A DNA stretch of 5,729 bases, from the NCBI GenBank assembly GCA_021823385.1, contig JAKAOC010000182.1:1-5729 (forward strand), in the 5' to 3' direction. Positions 1-4,606 of the stretch are shown here, in pieces. The first letter of the stretch is position 1; each line of letters starts with the position of its first letter. Below the pieces are notes generated by a model. It made no database searches. It was not told the origin of the DNA and was given only the letters and a program-made list of their open reading frames with translations. The translations under genes and the position numbers were made by a program. The DNA comes from Actinomycetes bacterium. GTDB lineage: Bacteria; Actinomycetota; Acidimicrobiia; Acidimicrobiales; Acidimicrobiaceae.

Positions 1-2
1 AC

Positions 3-962
3 GTCCAGGACGCTTTCACCAAGCTCGACTTCTTTGTCGTCCAGGACGTCTTCTTTTCCAGCACCGCGAGGTTTGCGGACGTCATCCTCCCAGCCAGCCC
101 CTCGCTGGAAAAGGAGGGCACCTTCACCAATACCGAGCGTCGAATCCAGCGGCTGTACGAAGCGATCGAGCCACTGGCTGATTCCCGGCCGGACTGGAGG
201 ATCGTCATCGGGGTTGCCAACGCCATGGGAGCCGGCTGGAGCTATTCGTCGCCCGAGGACGTGATGGCCGAAGCGGCGGCGAGCGCGGAGTTCTTCGCGG
301 GCGTTGCCTACAGCCGGCTGGAGGGATACAAGAGCCAGCAGTGGCCCGTCGCGCCCGACGGATCGGACTCCCCGTCGCTGTACCTGGACTCGTTTCACTT
401 CCCGGGCGGGAGAGCCAGGCTCTTCCCGCTCGCCTGGCAACCGCTCTCCGAGGAAGTCGACGACGAATACGACCTTCACCTCAACAACGGGCGCCTTCTG
501 GAACACTTCCACGAGGGTAACCTCACCTACAAATCCGCGGGGATCTCGCAGATGACTCCCGACACCTTTGTGGAGGTTTCCGGGGAACTGGCCGGCAAAC
601 GGGGGATTAAGGACGGTTCCCTGGTGCGCCTGATCTCGCGTAGGGGCTCTGTTCGAGCACGGGCACTGGTAACGGACCGGGTAAGCGGGGATGAACTTTA
701 CATGCCCATGAACTCCCAGCGCAACGAGTCGGCAATCAACGTGCTCACCTCGAACTTCACTGATCGGGCCACGCACACGCCTGCCTACAAGGAGCTTGCA
801 GTAAGGCTGGAGGTGCTCGAGGCTGATGGCGCCTCGCCGCTTCCCCGACGGAACTTCCGCTACGGAAGCCGCAACCCGCAGCTTGGCATAAAGATCGAGT
901 CGAAGTGGGACCGGCCGGACTACGTCCAGCCGCCCGAGAAGCGCAAGCAGGGAGGGCTCTAG
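3..962 (+). CDS. Formate dehydrogenase catalytic (alpha) subunit, 3' part only
   Basis: This is the last 319 residues of a molybdopterin (bis-MGD) oxidoreductase. Its frame is open to the left edge, so the N-terminal part with the iron-sulfur and active-site Cys/Sec region lies outside the window. The segment FADVILPASPSLEKEGTFTN near residue 25 is the signature of the formate dehydrogenase/NADH dehydrogenase G-like family. The molybdopterin dinucleotide-binding C-terminal domain spans about residues 150-270 and includes LLEHFHEGNLTYKS, DTFVEVS and ELYMPMNSQRNESAINVL. The HFHEGN version, the PAYKE segment and the late KWDRPDY tail recall Bacillus YrhE (ForC)-type enzymes, as I remember them. 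The expected reaction is formate oxidation to CO2. The stop is 2 bp before a DUF1641 gene, which fits a two-gene respiratory formate dehydrogenase. The family is secure; the exact electron acceptor is not visible here. Confidence 0.93.
   Translation, partial: VQDAFTKLDFFVVQDVFFSSTARFADVILPASPSLEKEGTFTNTERRIQRLYEAIEPLADSRPDWRIVIGVANAMGAGWSYSSPEDVMAEAAASAEFFAGVAYSRLEGYKSQQWPVAPDGSDSPSLYLDSFHFPGGRARLFPLAWQPLSEEVDDEYDLHLNNGRLLEHFHEGNLTYKSAGISQMTPDTFVEVSGELAGKRGIKDGSLVRLISRRGSVRARALVTDRVSGDELYMPMNSQRNESAINVLTSNFTDRATHTPAYKELAVRLEVLEADGASPLPRRNFRYGSRNPQLGIKIESKWDRPDYVQPPEKRKQGGL
949..956 (+). promoter_or_regulatory. Ribosome binding site of the DUF1641 gene
   Basis: AGGGAGGG lies 8 nt before the ATG at 965, inside the last codons of the formate dehydrogenase gene. 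It decides the start at 965 over in-frame upstream alternative codons such as 905. Confidence 0.75.
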
Positions 963-964
963 CC

Positions 965-1375
965 ATGGCCGAGCCGATCGAACTGGGGTTGTCAAACAGG
1001 GCCGTCTATGACCAGGCCGCCGCCGAATTCGCCAGGCTGCGCGAGAACTTGGTTGAGTCGGGCCTGGTGGAGCTGCTCAACGGGCTGCTGGAGGAGGGCC
1101 CGGCGGCACTTGCCGTTGTGATGGATCGCATGGACAACCCTTCGACCCGCCAAGGTGTGGAGAACCTGGCCCGTTTCATGGGCCTGGCGGGACAGCTGGA
1201 CCCTTCGATCCTGAAGGGAGTGCAGCAGGGTCTGCGTGAGAGCGCTGCCGAGGCGGCACGAACCAGTTCGCCGAAATTCTCCGAGATCGTGCGCTCTCTC
1301 GGGGATCCCAAGGTTCGCAAGGGGCTCGCGATCGGCTTGGCGATGCTGCGCGGCCTGGGCGGAGGGAGCCGCTGA
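965..1375 (+). CDS. DUF1641 protein, probable formate dehydrogenase partner subunit (ForE/YrhD-like)
   Basis: The gene encodes a 136-residue, Ala/Leu-rich and mostly helical protein with no cysteine cluster and no evident membrane segment. The pattern of a LVESGLVELLNGLLEEG helix, a central ENLARFMGLAGQLDP segment and a C-terminal LGDPKVRKGLAIGLAMLRGLG repeat-like helix fits DUF1641. The ATG at 965 follows an excellent Shine-Dalgarno (949-956), and the 2-bp gap from the upstream stop implies translational coupling. In Bacillus and Staphylococcus the same family sits beside a formate dehydrogenase of this type. From memory, the Bacillus partner (ForE) is needed for the enzyme to feed electrons to menaquinone. 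A structural or quinone-coupling role here is inference from that neighbourhood. The family call is fairly sure; the biochemical role is less so. Confidence 0.8.
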   Translation: MAEPIELGLSNRAVYDQAAAEFARLRENLVESGLVELLNGLLEEGPAALAVVMDRMDNPSTRQGVENLARFMGLAGQLDPSILKGVQQGLRESAAEAARTSSPKFSEIVRSLGDPKVRKGLAIGLAMLRGLGGGSR

Positions 1376-1381
1376 GCAGCT

Positions 1382-1413
1382 GTGGCCCGGTTCCGCCGCT
1401 CTGGCCGGGCCGC
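1382..1413 (+). terminator. GC-rich hairpin ending the formate dehydrogenase operon
   Basis: GGCCCGG (1384-1390) pairs perfectly with CCGGGCC (1405-1411). The stem extends outward by a T-G wobble and a G-C pair to 1382/1413, giving 9 bp around a 14-nt loop. It starts 6 bp after the DUF1641 stop. The following bases, TAGTTTGT, are only moderately T-rich, so it is a weak intrinsic terminator at best, or a 3' stabilising hairpin. Confidence 0.45.
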
Positions 1414-1462
1414 TAGTTTGTATGCAGCCAAGCCTGATTGTCTAGTGCGCGGAAGCGGTGCG

Positions 1463-2338
1463 ATGCTGAAACTTGTCCTGCCCAAGGGGTCGCTCGAGAA
1501 GGCGACGATGGATCTCTTTGCCTCGGCGGACCTGGTCGTCGAGCGCTCTTCCGACGTGGACTACCGCGCTCGCGTGGACGATCCCCGCATCGACGAGGTG
1601 CGCATACTGCGGCCGCAGGAGATTCCCACCTATCTGGAGCGGGGGCTCTTCGACCTTGGCATCGCGGGTCGCGACTGGGTGGAGGAGACCGGGGCGGACC
1701 TGGTTTCGATAGGCAAGCTCGAGTATTCCAAGGTGACCAGCAATCCAATCAAGGTCGTGCTCGCCGTGTCGCGCGATTCGCTGGCCAAGTCCGTTTCCGA
1801 CCTCGGCAACGGCCTGCGCGTCTCGACCGAGTATCCCAACCTGACGCGGCGCTATTTCGCATCTCATGGGATAGAGGCCGAGGTGCAGCTCTCATATGGT
1901 GCCACCGAGGCCAAGATTCCCGAAATCGCCGACGCGGTGGTGGAGATCACCGAGACCGGGCGCGCGTTGCACGCGGCCGGACTGCGTATCCTCGACACCA
2001 TCCTGGTCTCCCACACCGAGCTGCTGGCGAACAAGCAGGCGGCCTCGGATCCGGTAAAGCGGCACGCCATGGAGCAGCTCTACACCCTTCTCTCTGGCTC
2101 ACTTGCCGCCCGGAAGCACGTCCTGTTGAAACTCAACGTAGGGGCCGACGATGTCGACAAGGTGATAGCGCTGCTTCCGGCCATGAAGTCGCCCACCATG
2201 GCGGAACTTTTTGGGCATGCCGGCTACGCAGTCGAAGCGGTGGTTCCGCGCAAGGGGATCAACACGCTGATTCCGGCGCTGAGCGACGCCGGGGCGACGG
2301 CCATTCTGGAAATCCCCCTCTCCAAGATCGTTCCCTAG
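1463..2338 (+). CDS. hisG: ATP phosphoribosyltransferase, long form (HisG_L)
   Basis: HisG condenses ATP and PRPP to phosphoribosyl-ATP, the committed first step of histidine synthesis, in the cytoplasm. The 291-residue product begins MLKLVLPKGSLE, the conserved HisG opening. It has the LERGLFDLGIAGRDW segment of the periplasmic-binding-like fold, and the PRPP-binding motif ADAVVEITETGRAL at residues 156-169 (E161, T165, G166). A C-terminal regulatory domain from about residue 217 (RKHVLLKLNV) to the end marks the homohexameric long form, which is inhibited by histidine and does not need HisZ. I chose the ATG at 1463 because it gives the family N-terminus and has GGAAG at 1451-1455, 7 nt upstream; an in-frame GTG at 1445 is less likely. 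No other his gene is in view. A small cold-shock-like gene follows after 8 bp. Confidence 0.96.
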   Translation: MLKLVLPKGSLEKATMDLFASADLVVERSSDVDYRARVDDPRIDEVRILRPQEIPTYLERGLFDLGIAGRDWVEETGADLVSIGKLEYSKVTSNPIKVVLAVSRDSLAKSVSDLGNGLRVSTEYPNLTRRYFASHGIEAEVQLSYGATEAKIPEIADAVVEITETGRALHAAGLRILDTILVSHTELLANKQAASDPVKRHAMEQLYTLLSGSLAARKHVLLKLNVGADDVDKVIALLPAMKSPTMAELFGHAGYAVEAVVPRKGINTLIPALSDAGATAILEIPLSKIVP

Positions 2339-2346
2339 GCTCGCAA

Positions 2347-2607
2347 ATGGCCGAAAGTGCCGCATCCGGCCTCCCGTCAACTTTCGTTCTCGGGGGAATC
2401 CACGACGCGGAGGTGGTAAGTTTCGACAGTGGCCTCGGCTTGGGGGCTCTGCGCCTTCGCGAGCATCCGGCGCCCCAAATACGCTTTCAATGCATGGTCA
2501 TCTCGGACGGATCGCGAGAAGTCGCTGCCGGGGCACGAGTCGCCGTGCAACTCGGGTGCGCACCCGATGGCAGCCTCGAGGCTCGCTTACTGCACAAAGT
2601 CTCCTGA
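2347..2607 (+). CDS. Small cold-shock-domain-like protein
   Basis: This 86-residue protein starts at ATG 2347, 8 bp after the hisG stop. The upstream sequence (TAGGCTCGCAA) offers only a weak Shine-Dalgarno, so coupling to hisG translation is likely. After about 18 variable residues, the order AEVVSFDSGLGLGALRL (21-37), IRFQCMVISDGSREV (45-59), a G-x-R-V-A-V strand and a final EARLLHKV strand follows the five-strand plan of a cold-shock/OB fold. It resembles the actinobacterial variant that reads V-x-x-F-D-x-x-x-G-L-G, F-x-C-T-x-I-x-D-G-S-R. The aromatic RNP1/RNP2 residues of classical Csp proteins (KGFGFI, VFVHF) are largely missing, so nucleic-acid binding is not assured. The fold call is inference from pattern only; the reading frame itself is convincing by position and stop placement. 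Confidence 0.62.
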   Translation: MAESAASGLPSTFVLGGIHDAEVVSFDSGLGLGALRLREHPAPQIRFQCMVISDGSREVAAGARVAVQLGCAPDGSLEARLLHKVS

Positions 2608-2608
2608 T

Positions 2609-2627
2609 GGCCGGTCTCGAACCGGCC
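2609..2627. terminator. Perfect hairpin between convergent genes (candidate bidirectional terminator)
   Basis: GGCCGGT (2609-2615) and ACCGGCC (2621-2627) form a perfect 7-bp stem with a CTCGA loop. It begins 1 bp after the stop of the cold-shock-like gene and ends 11 bp short of the stop of the opposing DUF1844 gene, filling the only gap between them. Neither strand has a T-tract after it, so it would be a non-canonical terminator or a 3'-end protecting structure. Confidence 0.5.
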
Positions 2628-2638
2628 TGCCAGCGCGC

Positions 2639-3028
2639 TCAGGGCGTTCCGCCGTCCTGAGGGCCGATGGATGAGAGTTGGATGTAGGCGAGGCGCAGCT
2701 GGCCCAGTGCGTCGGAAAGCTCCGATCGATATTCACCCAGGCGCTCGCCGAGTTGGTCGATGATACCGGCGAGAGCATCGATGGCCATGGCCGCCGCGGC
2801 GAGGTTGGCGGGCTGGCCGGAAAGATGTACCGCCGCCAGCTCGAAAAGCCCGTAGCAGTGGTTGGCCACCACGATTGCCGGGTCAGCGCGGCGCAGCTCA
2901 TCCGCGATCCTCTCGGCTTCACGCAGCTGCTCGGAGGTCGGATCGTTTTGCTCCTCATCCGGGGCGCTAACGGCATCGTTGCCACGCTGGGGTTCGTATT
3001 CGCCTTCGGGGGTCCACAGGGTGCTCAT
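2639..3028 (-). CDS. DUF1844 domain protein
   Basis: The 129-residue product opens MSTLWTPEGEYEP, an N-terminus I recognise from actinobacterial DUF1844 proteins encoded next to infC. A charged linker (about residues 20-48) leads to an all-helical domain at about 50-118: PAIVVANHCYGLFELAAVHL, then ANLAAAAMAIDALAGII, LGERLGEY and LGQLRLAYIQL. There is no signal peptide, membrane segment or catalytic motif. The molecular function of the family is unknown to me and I do not assign one. The gene is divergent from infC across 240 bp and convergent with the hisG-linked gene. The start at 3028 is supported by the conserved MSTLWTP opening. It lacks a Shine-Dalgarno and has a -10-like TATTCT 7 nt upstream, as expected for a leaderless mRNA. 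Confidence 0.82.
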   Translation of the reverse strand: MSTLWTPEGEYEPQRGNDAVSAPDEEQNDPTSEQLREAERIADELRRADPAIVVANHCYGLFELAAVHLSGQPANLAAAAMAIDALAGIIDQLGERLGEYRSELSDALGQLRLAYIQLSSIGPQDGGTP

Positions 3029-3040
3029 TCCAGCTAGAAT
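3013..3040 (+). promoter_or_regulatory. Candidate promoter of the infC operon
   Basis: TCCACA (3013-3018, 4 of 6 to TTGACA) and TAGAAT (3035-3040, 5 of 6 to TATAAT) are separated by 16 bp, predicting a start near 3046-3047. The -35 lies within the first codons of the divergent DUF1844 gene. The -10 shares its bases with the -10 of the opposite strand. This would give infC a leader of about 220 nt. A weaker pair nearer infC (TTGAGC 3190, TTGGAT 3213, 17-bp spacing) cannot be excluded. Confidence 0.42.
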
Positions 3041-3062
3041 AACGGGCCTGGATGTGCTGCAA
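3036..3062 (-). promoter_or_regulatory. Candidate promoter of the DUF1844 gene (leaderless transcript)
   Basis: On the minus strand TATTCT (3041-3036, 4 of 6 matches to TATAAT) ends 7 nt before the ATG at 3028, so transcription should begin at or within one base of the start codon. A possible -35, TTGCAG (3062-3057), stands at a short 15-nt spacing and is weak. The -10-to-ATG distance is the typical leaderless arrangement of Actinomycetota. Confidence 0.42.
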
Positions 3063-3268
3063 GTGCCGGAGTGCCGGCCGCCTTGTCGGATCTTTTTCGG
3101 CGGGCCAGATACAGCGGCGGCCCTTGGGTCGTGCTGATCAGCGCATTCCAGTCCGGCGTGAGCCGGATTTTGGTTGGCCGGCTGGGAATTTGAGCTGCAC
3201 TTTTTGTGTAGTTTGGATTCGCAATCGGTCGTTGCCCGTTGGGTAACTTACGTAGGGAGTGGTGTTAA
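3047..3268 (+). promoter_or_regulatory. Structured leader upstream of infC, possible attenuator
   Basis: The 240-bp gene-free stretch contains several stems. (a) GCCGG 3065-3069 pairs with CCGGC 3074-3078. (b) The palindrome GCTGATCAGC lies at 3133-3142. (c) TCCGGC 3152-3157 pairs with GCCGGA 3162-3167, closed by a GTGA (GNRA) tetraloop, extendable to 8 bp with outer A-T and G-T pairs, and followed by a T run at 3168-3171. (d) GTTGCCC 3231-3237 pairs with GGGTAAC 3241-3247, just before the Shine-Dalgarno. GCCGGA at 3065-3070 is identical to the 3' arm of (c) and could pair with its 5' arm instead, releasing the terminator. infC-rpmI-rplT operons are feedback-controlled by L20 or IF3 in other bacteria. 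I do not recognise this leader as a known family, and regulation here is inference. Confidence 0.42.
3255..3259 (+). promoter_or_regulatory. Ribosome binding site deciding the infC start
   Basis: GGGAG lies 9 nt before the ATA at 3269. No comparable Shine-Dalgarno precedes the TTG at 3332, which supports initiation at the ATA codon. Confidence 0.6.
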
Positions 3269-3856
3269 ATAGCAACTGCGACAACTGGCGAACCGCGGAT
3301 CAACGAGCGCATCAGGGCCCGAGAAGTTCGCTTGGTGGATCCCGAGGGTAACCAGCTCGGAATCAAGAGTTCCGCCGAGGCTCTAGAGCTTGCAAAGAGC
3401 ATGGACCTGGATTTGGTCGAAGTCGCCCCGATGGCGGTGCCTCCGGTCTGCCGGATCATGGACTACGGCAAGTTCAAGTTCGACAGTGCTCAAAGGGCGA
3501 GGGAATCGCGCCGCAAGTCGGTGAGTTCTCAACTCAAGGAGATGAAGTACCGGCCCAAGATCGGGACCGGTGACTTCGAGACCAAGACGAAGCAGGTTCT
3601 CAAGTTCCTAGCTGACGGCCACAAGGTCAAGGTCACGGTCATGTTCCGAGGGCGCGAAGTTTTCCACCCGGAGCTGGGGAGGCACATTCTCGAAAAGATC
3701 GAGGAGCGCACTTCCCCGCTCGCCAAGATCGAAGCCGCTGCCAAGCTGGACGGGAAGAACATGATCATGGTGCTCGCCCCCGACAAGAGAGCGGCCACCA
3801 AGACTCCGGGACGCCCGGCCGATGAGCCCCAGGCCGAAGGGGCCGAAGGGATCTAA
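3269..3856 (+). CDS. infC: Translation initiation factor IF-3, with probable ATA start
   Basis: IF3 binds the 30S subunit, blocks premature 50S joining and proofreads the start codon and initiator tRNA. The product has the N-domain opening PRINERIRAREVRLVDPEG, the IF3 signature RIMDYGKFKF (residues 62-71), a lysine-rich linker and the C-domain segments KEMKYRPKIGTGDFETK, MFRGREVFHPELG and GKNMIMVLAPDK. A short non-conserved tail follows. The conserved N-terminus continues upstream of the first usual start codon (TTG 3332), back to an in-frame TAA at 3266-3268. The only initiator-like codon in the correct place is ATA 3269, with GGGAG 9 nt before it. This gives 195 residues. E. coli infC uses AUU, and several actinobacterial infC genes are annotated with AUA/AUC/AUU starts, as I recall. 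It heads the infC-rpmI-rplT operon. Confidence 0.95.
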   Translation: MATATTGEPRINERIRAREVRLVDPEGNQLGIKSSAEALELAKSMDLDLVEVAPMAVPPVCRIMDYGKFKFDSAQRARESRRKSVSSQLKEMKYRPKIGTGDFETKTKQVLKFLADGHKVKVTVMFRGREVFHPELGRHILEKIEERTSPLAKIEAAAKLDGKNMIMVLAPDKRAATKTPGRPADEPQAEGAEGI

Positions 3857-3897
3857 GGTCCGGCCCAGGCCTTTGCCAGATGCAGTTTCTCTCGAAG

Positions 3898-3931
3898 GCG
3901 GAGAGGCCTCCCGCACGGCAGCTTGCCGTGC
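3898..3931 (+). promoter_or_regulatory. Overlapping hairpins in the infC-rpmI gap
   Basis: GCACGGCA (3913-3920) pairs perfectly with TGCCGTGC (3924-3931) around a 3-nt loop. An alternative stem, GCGGAG (3898-3903) with CTC-CGC (3908-3914, one bulged C), shares bases 3913-3914, so the two compete. There is no T-tract. The structure sits 17 nt before the rpmI Shine-Dalgarno in the 102-nt gap. It may tune processing or L35/L20 translation. Confidence 0.4.
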
Positions 3932-3958
3932 CCAGAAATTTGTAACCAAGGAGATGAA

Positions 3959-4153
3959 ATGCCCAAGATGAAGACGCAGACCGGCGCCAAGAAGCGCTTC
4001 AAGGTGACTGCCAGCGGTAAGATACTGCGCCGCAAGTCGTTCCGCGCTCACCTGCTTGAGAAGAAGTCGTCTACGCGCACGCGCCGGCTCGGACGCGAGG
4101 CCGAGGTCACCGGAGGGCAGGCCAAGACCATCCGGAAGCAGCTGGGGATCTGA
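3959..4153 (+). CDS. rpmI: 50S ribosomal protein L35
   Basis: This is a 64-residue, strongly basic protein of standard L35 length. It opens [17 protein letters not shown] with the conserved [15 protein letters not shown] segment and ends in [12 protein letters not shown]. It is a structural component of the large ribosomal subunit. The ATG at 3959 has an ideal AAGGAG at 3948-3953, 5 nt upstream. The gene stands 102 bp after infC and 56 bp before rplT, the usual order of the IF3-L35-L20 operon. Confidence 0.97.
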   Translation: MPKMKTQTGAKKRFKVTASGKILRRKSFRAHLLEKKSSTRTRRLGREAEVTGGQAKTIRKQLGI

Positions 4154-4209
4154 GAAACCTACGGCGACGATTCAGCCGGGTTGATTAGCGAAGAAGAGGA
4201 ATTTTTGAG

Positions 4210-4578
4210 ATGGCAAGAGTCAAGCGAGGCGTAACCGCGCGGAAGAGCCACAAGGCGGTTCTCGACCAGGCGAAGGGCTTCTACGGAGATCGTTCAAGGA
4301 CCTTCCGTTCCGCCAACGAGGCGGTCATGCACTCCCTGGCGTACGCATTTCGCGACCGCAGGGCGCGCAAGGGGGAGTTCCGCAAGCTGTGGATTCAGCG
4401 TATCAACGCGGCTGCCCGCGAGAACGGCATCAGCTATTCGCAGCTGATCGCAGGACTTCGCATCGCCGAGATCGAGCTCGACCGCAAGGTGCTCGCCGAT
4501 CTCGCGGTGCGGGACTCCGCCGCTTTCTCCCAGATCGCCGCGGCCGCCAAGGCGGCGCTGGAGAAGAAGAGCGCCTAA
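4210..4578 (+). CDS. rplT: 50S ribosomal protein L20
   Basis: L20 binds 23S rRNA early in large-subunit assembly and, in E. coli and Bacillus, represses its own operon by binding leader RNA. The 122-residue product has the family opening [18 protein letters not shown] and the long basic N-terminal helix with [21 protein letters not shown] globular C-domain follows, with [20 protein letters not shown] and [15 protein letters not shown]. Length and motif order are normal for the family. The ATG at 4210 is preceded by AGAGGA at 4195-4200, 9 nt upstream. It is third in the operon, and the SpoU-family gene follows after 28 bp. Confidence 0.97.
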   Translation: MARVKRGVTARKSHKAVLDQAKGFYGDRSRTFRSANEAVMHSLAYAFRDRRARKGEFRKLWIQRINAAARENGISYSQLIAGLRIAEIELDRKVLADLAVRDSAAFSQIAAAAKAALEKKSA

Positions 4579-4606
4579 TCGGCGCGGGCGTGCACATGGA
4601 GTCGCG

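Noticed and set aside
2..48. Direct repeat of the palindromic 11-mer CGTCCAGGACG (2-12 and 38-48), 36 bp apart
   Set aside because: Both copies are in the same frame of the formate dehydrogenase gene and encode Val-Gln-Asp in segments expected for the family. Coding constraint explains them without an operator.
1418..1446. Possible hisG promoter (TTGTAT, 17 bp, TCTAGT)
   Set aside because: The match is weak in both boxes, lacks the conserved A at position 2 of the -10, and would place the transcript start inside the ribosome binding site. Not strong enough to list.
1438..2346. Long plus-strand frame through hisG in another phase, joined to the cold-shock-like gene
   Set aside because: The hisG frame is unmistakable. 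The alternative phase is Arg/Gly-rich shadow translation, and only the part from ATG 2347 is real.
2609..2627. tRNA T-arm-like sequence on the minus strand (GGCCGG, TTCGAGA loop, CCGGCC)
   Set aside because: No acceptor stem, anticodon arm or CCA lies around it, and the last loop base is A instead of a pyrimidine. A gene-end hairpin explains it better than a tRNA or attachment-site remnant.
2678..3037. 119-codon plus-strand frame opposite the DUF1844 gene
   Set aside because: It is the antisense shadow of a recognisable protein, has no family features and no ribosome site.
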